Shown: positions 32,976 through 41,457 of the stretch, piece after piece | How positions within the stretch are numbered: position 1 is the stretch's first letter | Layout: each line of letters opens with the position of its first letter | NCBI RefSeq assembly: GCF_043641925.1 | Contig: NZ_JBHZRU010000001.1 | Span: forward strand, 248,001 to 312,000 | Reading direction: 5' to 3' | DNA: 64,000 bases | Origin: Paenisporosarcina quisquiliarum_A | GTDB lineage: Bacteria; Bacillota; Bacilli; Bacillales_A; Planococcaceae | Program-made: the position numbers and the translations under genes | Notes under the pieces: model-generated | Told to the model about the DNA's origin: nothing | The model's input: the letters and a program-made list of their open reading frames with translations, nothing else | Database searches by the model: none

Positions 32976-33754
32976 CAGCCCCGATTGAACAACAACCCGT
33001 GTTGTTGACACAGGAGAAAATGAGAGAACTTATTTATGCATCACAACAAGGAGACAAGTTAGCTAGACAAACAATGGTTGAAGGCAATACGCGCCTTGTT
33101 TGGTCAATTGTGCAACGATTTGCTTCGCGGGGAGCCGATTTAGAAGATTTGTTTCAAATTGGATGTATCGGATTAATGAAATCTGTAGATAAGTTCGATT
33201 TATCGTATGAAGTGAAGTTTTCAACGTATGCAGTTCCAATGATTATTGGAGAAATACAAAGATTTTTAAGAGATGATGGAATGGTTAAAGTAAGCCGCTC
33301 CATTCGTGAACTGAGTTTTAAAATACGTCATGCTACAGATGATTTCATTAGACAGCATGAAAGACAACCTACATTAACTGAGCTTGCTGAAAAGTTAGAA
33401 GTAACAATGGATGAAATCGTTTTAGCTTCGGATGCTTTAAGAGATCCAGCCTCGTTGCACGAGCAATTATTTGAAAGTGAAGGCGATGCTTTAACTTTGA
33501 TGGACCAAGTAAGAGATGAAAGGTCAGAGCGGTCATTTGACCATATACCTCTTAGGGATATTATTTCAAAGTTAGGCAAACGCGAACAAATGATCATTTA
33601 CTTGCGTTATTACTTAGATTGTACACAAAGTGATATTGCAGAAAGGTTGGGAATCTCACAAGTTCAAGTGTCAAGATTAGAAAAGAAAATACTGACACAG
33701 CTTAAGAGTTGGTTGTTACCAAAACAGACAACTGCAAAGGATGAATTCCGATAA
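32972..33754 (+). CDS. sigF: Sporulation RNA polymerase sigma factor F
   Basis: First forespore-specific sigma factor. The 260 residues contain region 2 (NTRLVWSIVQRFASRGADLEDLFQIGCIGLMKSVDKFDLSYEVKFSTYAVPMIIGEIQRFLRDD), region 3 (VSRSIRELSFKIR) and region 4 helix-turn-helix (CTQSDIAERLGISQVQVSRLEKKIL). The start overlaps the spoIIAB stop as ATGA. The next gene, spoVAF, begins at or within the sigF stop. Confidence 0.96.
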   Translation: MTAPIEQQPVLLTQEKMRELIYASQQGDKLARQTMVEGNTRLVWSIVQRFASRGADLEDLFQIGCIGLMKSVDKFDLSYEVKFSTYAVPMIIGEIQRFLRDDGMVKVSRSIRELSFKIRHATDDFIRQHERQPTLTELAEKLEVTMDEIVLASDALRDPASLHEQLFESEGDALTLMDQVRDERSERSFDHIPLRDIISKLGKREQMIIYLRYYLDCTQSDIAERLGISQVQVSRLEKKILTQLKSWLLPKQTTAKDEFR

Positions 33755-35205
33755 AACAGTCTCTATTTACAAATATCGAAGCAGCTAAAAATTTTATAAA
33801 AGACCAATTTGGTGATGGTGAAAGCTTTGATGTGGGCATTAAGGACATGCATATTTGGTCCATGCCCACTCTCTTGATTTATATGAACGGCTTAATCGAT
33901 AGCAGTATGTTAACTCAATTATTGACATTGACACAGCCTACAGCGAATCAATTAAGAAGAAAGCATGAGTTAAACGAGTTTGAAGCTATGAACACTTGTT
34001 TTCCCTACCACTCGGTAACAATTTACGACTCTAAGGATGCCTGGGTTTCGGCAATATTAAGTGGTCAATTAGGAATTGTAACCTCACAGGGGTTCGTCTT
34101 TACAGTAGATGTTCGATCCTATCCTGGAAGACAGCCTGAAGAACCGGATAATGAAAAAGTCATTAGAGGAGCAAGGGATGGATTTACTGAGAATATACTG
34201 CAAAATACAGCTCTGATTCGAAGAAGAATTCGTGATGTTTCCTTAAGATTTGAGCTAACGAAAATTTCGACAAGGGGTCAAACAGATATTGCTATTGGGT
34301 ATATTAAAGGACTAGCAAGTAAAGAGCATATAAATTTCTTAAGAAAACGCTTAAAAGAAATTCAACACGATGGCATGACAATGACTGATAAATCATTAGA
34401 GGAGTGGCTTTTTAAACAAAAATTCCATCCGGTTCCTTTTGTGAGATATACGGAGCGGGCAGATACTTGCGCTGCTCATTTGCTGGAAGGGCATATTGCC
34501 ATAATCGTCGATACTTCTCCTTCAGTCATACTTGTACCCACAACCATTTTTCATCATTTACAACATGCAGAAGAATATAGACAAGCACCATTGATTGGAA
34601 CGTTTGTTCGTTTATCGAGAATGGCAGGCTTTTGGATGAGTTTAACGTTTTTACCATTTTGGTATTTACTCGTAAAAGAGAAGGAACACTTACCCGATTT
34701 CCTTTCATTTATTGGTCCAAAAGAAATGGCAGAAGTCCCTCTATTTTTACAATTAGTTTTTGCGGATCTTGGGTTAGAGTTTTTAAGGTTAGCAGCCATT
34801 CACACACCGACGCCCTTGTCTACCGCTATGGGATTAGTTGCCGCTATTATAATTGGTCAAATTGCCATTGATGTCGGCTTGTTCATACCTGAAGTTGTTC
34901 TTTACACAGCAATTGCTGCAATCTTCACTTTTGCTATTCCTTCATATGAGCTCAGTGTTGCAACGAAGATTTTTAGAAATATGTTGTTAGTAATTACAGC
35001 TATATTTGGAGGAGTAGGTTACTTTGTAGGGTTACTCCTATTATTTATGTATTTTTCTTCTTTAAAACCTATGGGCGTCCCATATTTATGGCCCCTCGTC
35101 CCGTTTTTCCCGAAAGCATTTAGCCGAATATTAGTGAGGTTTCCGATATCTTCAGGTGCATTAAGGCCATTTATTGTTCAGTCTCCTAATCGTAAAAGAT
35201 CATAG
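33751..35205 (+). CDS. spoVAF: Spore protein SpoVAF (GerA family membrane protein), start codon uncertain
   Basis: A GerA/SpoVAF-family protein: soluble N-terminal domain, the conserved DVRSYPGRQPEEPDNEKVIRGARDGF and NTALIRRRIRDVSLRFE motifs, then about five membrane helices and VPFFPKAFSRILVRFP near the end. It modulates dipicolinic-acid channel opening during germination. The first ordinary start in frame is GTG 33832. However, the preceding codons read SLFTNIEAAKNFIKDQF and GDGESFD, which align with the family N-terminus. No ATG, GTG or TTG lies between the in-frame stop at 33742 and 33832. ATA 33751, with AGGA nine bases upstream, is the best-spaced candidate. spoVAA-AE, normally in between, are absent. 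Confidence 0.85.
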   Translation: MKQSLFTNIEAAKNFIKDQFGDGESFDVGIKDMHIWSMPTLLIYMNGLIDSSMLTQLLTLTQPTANQLRRKHELNEFEAMNTCFPYHSVTIYDSKDAWVSAILSGQLGIVTSQGFVFTVDVRSYPGRQPEEPDNEKVIRGARDGFTENILQNTALIRRRIRDVSLRFELTKISTRGQTDIAIGYIKGLASKEHINFLRKRLKEIQHDGMTMTDKSLEEWLFKQKFHPVPFVRYTERADTCAAHLLEGHIAIIVDTSPSVILVPTTIFHHLQHAEEYRQAPLIGTFVRLSRMAGFWMSLTFLPFWYLLVKEKEHLPDFLSFIGPKEMAEVPLFLQLVFADLGLEFLRLAAIHTPTPLSTAMGLVAAIIIGQIAIDVGLFIPEVVLYTAIAAIFTFAIPSYELSVATKIFRNMLLVITAIFGGVGYFVGLLLLFMYFSSLKPMGVPYLWPLVPFFPKAFSRILVRFPISSGALRPFIVQSPNRKRS

Positions 35206-35276
35206 TCCATACATTGCATCTAAGTCTTTTCCTATGGTAAGGTTCATATATTGAAAAATCACCAGGAGAGATGAAG

Positions 35277-36605
35277 ATGCATTTATATGGAACGCAATCA
35301 ATTAATGATTTAGGCGTATTACAAATTGGACAGGTTGACACTGTTGAACTAGCTAAAATTTATGGTACTCCGTTATTTGTCTATGACACTTCTTTAATTC
35401 GACAAAGAGCAAGAGCTTTTATTCAAACTTTTAAAAAAGAAAACGTAAAAGCAGAAGTTGCATATGCTAGTAAAGCTTTTTCAAGTATTGCAATGTACCA
35501 ACTTGCAGCTGAAGAAAAACTATCTTTAGATGTGGTTTCAGGTGGAGAACTATTTACGGCAATCCGTGCTGGTTTCCCGGTTGAACGAATTCATTTTCAT
35601 GGAAATAACAAAAGTGATGAAGAAATTATGTTTGCCATCACTTCCAAAATTGGATGTATTGTTGTAGACAATTTCCATGAAATCGATCGTTTAAAAGCAA
35701 TCGCAAGTGAGCAAAACGTAGAGGTACGAATTTTACTACGTGTTACTCCTGGAATTGAAGCCCATACACATGACTATATTACGACAGGTCAAGCAGATTC
35801 GAAATTCGGATTTGACTTAATGAATGGACAAGCTGATCAAGCTTTTCAATCAGTAAAAGACCATTCATCAATTCATCTATTAGGTATGCACTGTCATATA
35901 GGTTCTCAAATTTTTGATACCGTTGCTTTTTCATTAGCCGCTAAAAAACTGATGAATAAAATGAAGGATTGGCATCAAAAAGATGATTTTATATGTGAGG
36001 TTCTTAACTTAGGTGGAGGATTTGGAATTCGTTATACCGAAGAAGATGATCCGCTAGAGCCATCGGTATATGTTGAAGATATGATTAAAACGATCAGAGA
36101 TGAGTTAAATAAAGTCGATTATCCGATGCCTGAGATTTGGATTGAACCAGGTCGTTCGTTAGTTGGTGACGCTGGAACTACGTTGTATACAATAGGTTCT
36201 CAAAAAGAGATTCCATCAACCCGTACCTATTTAGCTGTAGACGGAGGAATGTCAGACAATATTCGACCGGCTCTTTATCAAGCTAAATATGATGCTGCGA
36301 TTGCCAATAATATGCTTTCAACCGCCGATACAACTTATACGATTGCAGGGAAATGCTGTGAATCTGGTGACAAATTAATTGAAGAAATTAATCTTCCTAA
36401 AGCGAATGCAGGTGATTATTTAGCTGTTTTTTGCACCGGTGCATACGGCTATTCTATGGCAAGTAACTACAATCGTCTTGCTAAACCAGCTGTTGTTTTT
36501 GTTGAAAATGGAAACCATCGTTTAGTCATTAAAAGGGAATCATTAGAAGATTTGATACGTTTAGATGTTTCTTTATACGATGACTCAATTGGTGGTGTAA
36601 AATGA
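35277..36605 (+). CDS. lysA: Diaminopimelate decarboxylase
   Basis: PLP enzyme making lysine from meso-diaminopimelate. The 442 residues are a fold-type III decarboxylase. AYASKAFSS carries the PLP Lys (about residue 61), HCHIGSQIFD the ring-stacking His, GGGFGIRYTE the phosphate loop, EPGRSLVGDAG substrate contacts, and CCESGD the active Cys. ATG 35277 with AGGAGAG upstream matches the family MHLYGT start better than ATG 35271. Directly downstream of spoVAF as in B. subtilis. The stop overlaps the start of a 31-codon ORF. Confidence 0.96.
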   Translation: MHLYGTQSINDLGVLQIGQVDTVELAKIYGTPLFVYDTSLIRQRARAFIQTFKKENVKAEVAYASKAFSSIAMYQLAAEEKLSLDVVSGGELFTAIRAGFPVERIHFHGNNKSDEEIMFAITSKIGCIVVDNFHEIDRLKAIASEQNVEVRILLRVTPGIEAHTHDYITTGQADSKFGFDLMNGQADQAFQSVKDHSSIHLLGMHCHIGSQIFDTVAFSLAAKKLMNKMKDWHQKDDFICEVLNLGGGFGIRYTEEDDPLEPSVYVEDMIKTIRDELNKVDYPMPEIWIEPGRSLVGDAGTTLYTIGSQKEIPSTRTYLAVDGGMSDNIRPALYQAKYDAAIANNMLSTADTTYTIAGKCCESGDKLIEEINLPKANAGDYLAVFCTGAYGYSMASNYNRLAKPAVVFVENGNHRLVIKRESLEDLIRLDVSLYDDSIGGVK

Positions 36606-36697
36606 AAAAACAAAATGTCATGTTGTTCATATTTATAGGTTTAATCGCGATAATATGGGGTATTATATATTGGGTTTTCATTGCTCCAAATCGCTAA
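36602..36697 (+). CDS. 31-residue single-pass membrane peptide overlapping lysA
   Basis: The ATG overlaps the lysA stop (ATGA), a classic coupling arrangement. The product starts MKKQNVMLF and is one hydrophobic helix (FIFIGLIAIIWGIIYWVFI) followed by APNR. There is no strong independent ribosome binding site; GGTGGTG lies about ten bases upstream. I do not recognise a family. Coupling to lysA plus a clean transmembrane helix suggest a real small membrane protein, but this is inference. Confidence 0.5.
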   Translation: MKKQNVMLFIFIGLIAIIWGIIYWVFIAPNR

Positions 36698-36783
36698 TCA
36701 ATGGAACTTAAGTTGAAATTCTTTTCTTTATCATGTAGGATTGTCATGGTGCTTAAAGGGATCAAAAATGAGGGATATCAAAT

Positions 36784-37128
36784 ATGCTAGTACGTTATAA
36801 AAAAACATGTGAAAAAATAGCGATGGGTCTTTTATCGTTTATGCCAGAGGAAAAAGCTTTGAAAAAATTGCAGGTTTCCATGCAATTATATGAGACAAAT
36901 CCGAATTGGCATTTATTCATGTGGAAAAAAGAAGAAGACTTTGTTGGCTTAATAGGTGTGGAGTCTGTTGAAGACGTTTGTGTGATTCAGCACATTACGG
37001 TTAATCCGTCACATCGTGGAGATGGTATAGGCAAAGCAATGGTGAACAGTGTTCAACAATTTTTACCTTGTACAGTCGTAACTTCTACTGAAATTACCAA
37101 GCCTTTCATTGATAAATGCATGAACTAA
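36784..37128 (+). CDS. ribT: GNAT acetyltransferase RibT
   Basis: A 114-residue acetyltransferase. The N-terminus LVRYKKTCEKIAMGLLSFMPEEK is nearly that of B. subtilis RibT, and ITVNPSHRGDGIGKAMV is the acetyl-CoA-binding motif A. In B. subtilis ribT ends the riboflavin operon and its substrate is unsettled. Here no ribDEBAH genes precede it, so it is an orphan kept at the ypuF/scpA locus. GAGGGATA precedes ATG. It is slightly shorter than the Bacillus protein at the C-terminus. Confidence 0.9.
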   Translation: MLVRYKKTCEKIAMGLLSFMPEEKALKKLQVSMQLYETNPNWHLFMWKKEEDFVGLIGVESVEDVCVIQHITVNPSHRGDGIGKAMVNSVQQFLPCTVVTSTEITKPFIDKCMN

Positions 37129-37131
37129 AAA

Positions 37132-37180
37132 GAAGGAACTATCTGCTAAGTCTTTAGTGACTGAGTGATGGTTCCTTTTT
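37132..37180 (+). terminator. Terminator of ribT
   Basis: AGAAGGAACTATC and GATGGTTCCTTTTTT arms with a long loop. Confidence 0.75.
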
Positions 37181-37402
37181 TAATGCAATGATTTCAGTTT
37201 TAAAGGAATTACATATTTGGAAGTAAGCAAAGCGATTCTGAACCAAAAACAGAAGTTTTGATAAGTATCCACTTTAGTCTAGTGTCAACTAGAAAAAGCA
37301 ATTTATTAAATAGAATAAAATCAGGGATATGCCAATGATAATTTTTGATGTACATATATAGTTGTTAATGAAAATTTTTTTATGATCCATGATTGGAATG
37401 GA
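37181..37402. other. AT-rich intergenic DNA
   Basis: No gene, hairpin or promoter recognised between the ribT terminator and the family A repeat. Confidence 0.5.
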
Positions 37403-37542
37403 GGTGGCGACTCCAGGGGGGAACAGCACGAGCTGAAGACCCTGGCACGGATTAGAGGATCAAAGACTAAGAACGCCACATCGTGTGGCAACGTCTTTGA
37501 AACCAACATCCTGTTGGCCACGTCCCCGGAAAGCGTCCACCG
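37403..37542. repeat. Family A intergenic palindromic element, copy 2
   Basis: Starts GGTGGCGACTCC and ends CCCGGAAAGCGTCCACCGC, so the ends can pair. The middle is specific to this copy and holds two small perfect hairpins, CCACA/TGTGG and CCAACA/TGTTGG. The 62-codon frame across it (37382-37570) is a repeat artefact. Confidence 0.8.
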
Positions 37543-37572
37543 CAAAGAAAATCCTCCATTTCTTAAATAGAA

Positions 37573-37622
37573 AAGGGTTGCCCCTAAAGTCACTTTTCAT
37601 GACTTTTGGAACAACCCTTCTT
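37573..37622. terminator. Bidirectional terminator before ypuF, member of the repeated palindrome family
   Basis: GGGTTGCCCCTAAAGTCA and TGACTTTTGGAACAACCC arms around CTTTTCA, then TTCTTTTTTT on the plus strand. It serves the leftward ypuF gene, whose stop lies within it. Confidence 0.8.
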
Positions 37623-38102
37623 TTTTTCTTCTCTAGCTTTTAGTATTTCACTGCGGTCTCTTCGCATATGTTTGTGTATAAGTTCTTCACCAATTAAAGC
37701 TAACGGCATCTGTTGTTTTTGAATTCGTTGATTTAACTCATCGGAAAGGATTGAAAGGGTGAACGGTTTAAACTCTTTTGATTGATTAATGAGGGCAATA
37801 GAATTTTCTAAGTTCAAATGCATTTCTGCCATATCTATTCCACTATAATATTCACTATATAGATCCAATGAAAATCGTTTTTGTGCATTTTCTAAAGACC
37901 GTTTTGCGCCCGCTCTGTTATTCCTTCTCCAATGGTACATTCCTGTTGAAAGTAAGATCCACGCAGTTAAAGCATGTGACTTATCATTAGGTGAAACACT
38001 TTTCCAATACTCCTCTAGTACTTCATGACATTCAAAATAATCTTGTTGTTCATTGAAATAAAGAATAAATTGCAAAAAAAGTGGATGAAACAACGGATGC
38101 AT
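37590..38102 (-). CDS. ypuF: DUF309 protein YpuF
   Basis: About 170 residues. The DUF309 signature QDYFECHEVLEEYWK is near the N-terminus, followed by LLSTGMYHWRRNNRAGAKRSLENA. The fold is all-alpha and the function unknown. B. subtilis ypuF also lies between ribT and scpA. Here it is on the minus strand, convergent with ribT and divergent from scpA. ATG 38102 has GGTGA five bases upstream. ATG 38114 is also possible, but GAGG is only one base from it. The C-terminal tail is lysine-rich and runs into the shared terminator. Confidence 0.87.
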   Translation of the reverse strand: MHPLFHPLFLQFILYFNEQQDYFECHEVLEEYWKSVSPNDKSHALTAWILLSTGMYHWRRNNRAGAKRSLENAQKRFSLDLYSEYYSGIDMAEMHLNLENSIALINQSKEFKPFTLSILSDELNQRIQKQQMPLALIGEELIHKHMRRDRSEILKAREEKKKGCSKSHEK

Positions 38103-38159
38103 TCTTTTCACCATTCCTCTATACTAAAGTTTGATTATATATTGCTAGGGGGAGAGACT

Positions 38160-38939
38160 GTGTCTTACAAAGTTAGATTAGAGGCGTTTGAAGGTCCTCT
38201 CGATTTATTATTGCATTTAATACATCGTTTGGAAATTGATATCTATGATATTCCAATGGCAGAACTGACAGTTCAATATATGGACCACATACGTGCAATG
38301 CAGGTAATGGAATTGAATGAAGCAAGTGAATATTTGGTCATGGCCGCATCACTCTTAGCTATAAAAAGTAAAATGTTATTACCAATCCATGAAGGAGAAG
38401 TGGACGATCTCGACCTTCAAATGGAAGGGCAAGATCCGCGTGACGAGCTGGTTAATCGTCTAATCGAGTATAGAAAATATAAAGAAGCTGCTGAAACTTT
38501 TCAAGAACTGGAGCAAACTCGGGCACAATATTTCACAAGACCTCCAAGTGATTTGACAGATCTTCAACAAATATCTCAGTTATCTTTTTTTGATGATTCA
38601 TTGAATGTCTATGATATGCTTGGTGCTTTTCAAAAAATGCTGAGAAGAAATGTTTTAAAAGCGCCACTTACAACAAAGATTGCACGACAAGAACTCTCCG
38701 TGAAAGATCAAATGCAATCCGTCTTTCACACACTTAAAACGAGGGGAGGCCGTTGTTCGTTCAGTGACCTCTTTCCAGTGCATGATAAAACAACGTTGGT
38801 CGTAACATTCTTATCCATTTTGGAGTTAATGAAGCGACAGTATATTACCGTTTCCCAACAAAAGAACTTTGAAGATTTAGACGTACAACTATTGATTGAA
38901 AAGTGGGAGGATGAATCTCTTGAAACAGTTGATGAGTAA
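38160..38939 (+). CDS. scpA: Segregation and condensation protein ScpA
   Basis: Kleisin subunit of the SMC-ScpA-ScpB condensin. The 259 residues open with YKVRLEAFEGPLDLLLHLI, the kleisin N-terminal domain that binds the SMC neck, and have YLVMAASLLAIKSKMLLP. A winged helix near the C-terminus (TLVVTFLSILELMKRQYITVSQ) binds the SMC head. GTG 38160 with GGGGGAGAG upstream is the start; the frame open from 38025 overlaps ypuF and is not used. It overlaps scpB by 20 bp. Confidence 0.95.
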   Translation: MSYKVRLEAFEGPLDLLLHLIHRLEIDIYDIPMAELTVQYMDHIRAMQVMELNEASEYLVMAASLLAIKSKMLLPIHEGEVDDLDLQMEGQDPRDELVNRLIEYRKYKEAAETFQELEQTRAQYFTRPPSDLTDLQQISQLSFFDDSLNVYDMLGAFQKMLRRNVLKAPLTTKIARQELSVKDQMQSVFHTLKTRGGRCSFSDLFPVHDKTTLVVTFLSILELMKRQYITVSQQKNFEDLDVQLLIEKWEDESLETVDE

Positions 38940-39510
38940 AATAGAGAGTCTACTTTTCGTAACAGGCGATGATGGACTGACAATTAAACAATTAGAAATT
39001 ATTACTGAAGAACATTCGAAGGATCTGATGGAAGCGATTAAAGCCCTTCAAAACGACTATGCTAGTTCTGATGTACGAGGAATTGAGATAAAAGAGTTAG
39101 CAGGAACCTATCAGTTAATATCTAAAAAAGAGAATGCTGAAATTATTCAAAAGTTAGTTGAAAATCCTACAAATCAATCACTCTCTCAAGCTTCACTTGA
39201 AACATTAGCAATCATTGCTTATAAACAACCGATTACGAGAATTGAAGTGGAAGATTTAAGAGGTGTTAAAAGTGAAAGACCGATACATACATTAGTAGCC
39301 AAAGGTTTGATTCATGAAGTTGGTCGAGCTGAAGGAACGGGTAGAGCAATTCTATATGGAACGACAAATGAATTCTTGAATGCATTTGGATTAATGAACT
39401 TACAAGAGCTACCGCCTTTACCAGATGAAGTCGTTGACTCAGAAGATGATGGGCAAACGGATTTATTTATGACGAAGTTTCAAGAAACGTTTGGAGATCA
39501 ACAAGATTAA
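38920..39510 (+). CDS. scpB: Segregation and condensation protein ScpB
   Basis: Dimeric winged-helix partner that binds ScpA. ESLLFVTGDDGLTIKQL opens the first winged helix. SQASLETLAIIAYKQPITRIEVEDLRGVKSE is the family hallmark, followed by GRAEGTGRAILYGTT. I chose TTG 38920 (196 residues) because GGGAGG lies nine bases upstream. ATG 38911 touches that site and ATG 38932 has none. Translationally coupled to scpA by a 20-bp overlap. Confidence 0.94.
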   Translation: MKQLMSKIESLLFVTGDDGLTIKQLEIITEEHSKDLMEAIKALQNDYASSDVRGIEIKELAGTYQLISKKENAEIIQKLVENPTNQSLSQASLETLAIIAYKQPITRIEVEDLRGVKSERPIHTLVAKGLIHEVGRAEGTGRAILYGTTNEFLNAFGLMNLQELPPLPDEVVDSEDDGQTDLFMTKFQETFGDQQD

Positions 39511-39530
39511 AAAACGAAAGGTGTTCATGC

Positions 39531-40523
39531 TTGAAAAAAATCTTCTCTATTTTTTTGTTAGTCGTTCTTATGTTCCTTTATGTCAGTCCGAATACTGAAG
39601 CGTATGGATCTTCTTATGCGGTTATTGATGCGAATACAGGTCGATTGCTATTTGGTAATAATGCTCATGAACAAATGCCAATTGCGAGTTTAACCAAGAT
39701 TTGGACGGCTTATGTCACTGCAGAAGAAGTGAATATGAAAGAGGAAGCCCAAATTTCTTCTAATGCAGCTACGCAAGAGGGATCTTCCATTTATTTAAAA
39801 GCAGGCGATAATCAACGAATTGAAAAATTGTTATACGGTCTTATGCTTCGATCTGGAAATGATTCAGCTGTAGCGTTAGCTGAGCATGTAGGCGGGTCTG
39901 TCGAAGGCTTTGTGGATTTGATGAATGAAAAAGCAAGAATCGCTGGACTTCAACAAACTGTCTTTAGAAATCCATCTGGTCTTCATCATGAAGAACATCT
40001 CTCTACGGCTTTTGATACAGCTCTAATGTTGAAAAATGCAATGGGGAATAAAGAACTGAAAAAAATTATGAGCACTGATTATTATCGAAGCGAAGGTGTA
40101 CACTGGGAAAACAAACATAAACTCGTCCGTTCAAATTCTTTAGCTATTTCAGGAAAGACAGGATATACAAAAGCAGCGGGAAGAACGCTTGCTACATACT
40201 TTAAAAAAGACGAGCAAGAAATTATTGTTGTGACGCTGAATGATTCAAATGATTGGAAATCCCATCAAGAACTAGCTGATCGAGCGTTTAAACAATATAA
40301 TATGGTACAATTAGTTCAAGAAGGTGCATATGACTTACCAGGTGATTTAGTTGTCCGGCTGAATAAGCCAATCCATTTGATTGTTAAAGATAAAGAACAG
40401 GTACAGCATGTGGTCTTATTAAATCGATCACACAATGGGATTCGAACTGGTCAATGGACTGTTCAAATAGATGGAAAACCTGTTTATTCACAACAAGTGC
40501 ATATTGAGCGGAATCGTAGATGA
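39531..40523 (+). CDS. D-alanyl-D-alanine carboxypeptidase (DacB/DacF-like, S11 family)
   Basis: A 330-residue low-molecular-mass penicillin-binding protein with an N-terminal signal peptide. It has SLTK (SxxK nucleophile, about 53-56), SGN (about 108-110) and KTG (about 218). It removes the terminal D-Ala from peptidoglycan stem peptides. The position between scpB and rluB matches dacB, which makes spore-cortex peptidoglycan in B. subtilis. However, spmA and spmB are missing, and the C-terminal anchor domain is shorter than in DacB. The start is TTG with AAAGGTG about seven bases upstream. Confidence 0.88.
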   Translation: MKKIFSIFLLVVLMFLYVSPNTEAYGSSYAVIDANTGRLLFGNNAHEQMPIASLTKIWTAYVTAEEVNMKEEAQISSNAATQEGSSIYLKAGDNQRIEKLLYGLMLRSGNDSAVALAEHVGGSVEGFVDLMNEKARIAGLQQTVFRNPSGLHHEEHLSTAFDTALMLKNAMGNKELKKIMSTDYYRSEGVHWENKHKLVRSNSLAISGKTGYTKAAGRTLATYFKKDEQEIIVVTLNDSNDWKSHQELADRAFKQYNMVQLVQEGAYDLPGDLVVRLNKPIHLIVKDKEQVQHVVLLNRSHNGIRTGQWTVQIDGKPVYSQQVHIERNRR

Positions 40524-40556
40524 AGACTGCTTTTTCTAAAAGCGGTCTTCTTTTAA
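40523..40556 (+). terminator. Terminator after the DD-carboxypeptidase gene
   Basis: GAAGAC-GCTTTT and AAAAGC-GTCTTC arms, then TTTTAAT. Confidence 0.85.
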
Positions 40557-40616
40557 TTTGGTTGAAAGTGTGACATACTTTTTTTAATTAGAAAGCAATT
40601 ATAATGAGGTGAAACC

Positions 40617-41351
40617 ATGGAAAGATTACAAAAAATGCTAGCCCACGCAGGTGTAGCATCTAGACGAAAAGCAGAACAATTAATACTTGAAGGAAAAGTA
40701 CAAGTTAATGGGAAAGTTGTTAGAGAATTAGGAACGAAGGTTTCTGAATCAGACACCATCGAAGTAGCAGGAGTAAAGTTGGAAAAAGAGCAAAAGGTGT
40801 ATTATTTGTTGTACAAGCCTAGAGGCATTATTTCAGCTGTTACGGATGATAAAGGAAGAAAAACCGTTTCGGATTTATTTCCTTTCGTACCTGAAAGAAT
40901 CTTCCCGGTTGGTCGTTTAGATTATGAAACATCTGGTCTTCTTTTGATGACAAATGATGGTGATTTTTCATATATGCTTACACACCCGAAATTTAAAATT
41001 GATAAAACGTATGTTGCTCGTGTTAAAGGTATACCAACAAGAGAACAATTGCGACCACTTGAACGTGGTGTCGTATTAGAAGATGGCAAAACAGCTCCTG
41101 CGCGAGTTAAAATGCTTTCTTCCGATAAAAAAGCGAACAAAGCTATCATTGAAATTACAATACATGAAGGGAAAAACCGCCAAGTGCGTCGTATGTTTGA
41201 TGCGATCGGTTTCCCCGTCCAAAAACTAAAAAGAGAACGTTTTGCCTTTTTAAATCTGCACGGCTTAAATGCAGGAGAATCTCGCGAGCTTACTTCTCAT
41301 GAAGTGAAATTACTTCGAGTTCAAGCTGAAACAGGGAAAATAGGCTCTTGA
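40617..41351 (+). CDS. rluB: Ribosomal large-subunit pseudouridine synthase B
   Basis: Modifies 23S rRNA near position 2605. The 244 residues start with an S4 RNA-binding domain (MERLQKMLAHAGVASRRKAEQLI...G.V.VNG). The catalytic domain follows, with the Asp in PVGRLDYETSGLLLMTNDG and HEGKNRQVRRMF near the end. GAGGTGAAACC precedes ATG. Located upstream of resA as in B. subtilis. Confidence 0.95.
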   Translation: MERLQKMLAHAGVASRRKAEQLILEGKVQVNGKVVRELGTKVSESDTIEVAGVKLEKEQKVYYLLYKPRGIISAVTDDKGRKTVSDLFPFVPERIFPVGRLDYETSGLLLMTNDGDFSYMLTHPKFKIDKTYVARVKGIPTREQLRPLERGVVLEDGKTAPARVKMLSSDKKANKAIIEITIHEGKNRQVRRMFDAIGFPVQKLKRERFAFLNLHGLNAGESRELTSHEVKLLRVQAETGKIGS

Positions 41352-41457
41352 TTTAAATGACTAAACGTTCACAAACCCTTCAAATGTATAGGCAAAGTAC
41401 GATTTTTTCTTTGTTATAATTAGTTTACATTCGTACGTCTTGTAGGAGGTTAACAAA

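Noticed and set aside
33741..33788. Short frame starting at ATG 33741 (MNSDKTVS...) as the spoVAF start
   Set aside because: It stops after 15 codons and its ATG directly abuts the AAAGG. Using it would need an unproven frameshift, so it is discussed as an alternative only.
37382..37570. 62-codon open frame between ribT and ypuF
   Set aside because: It coincides with family A copy 2, with no convincing start signal.
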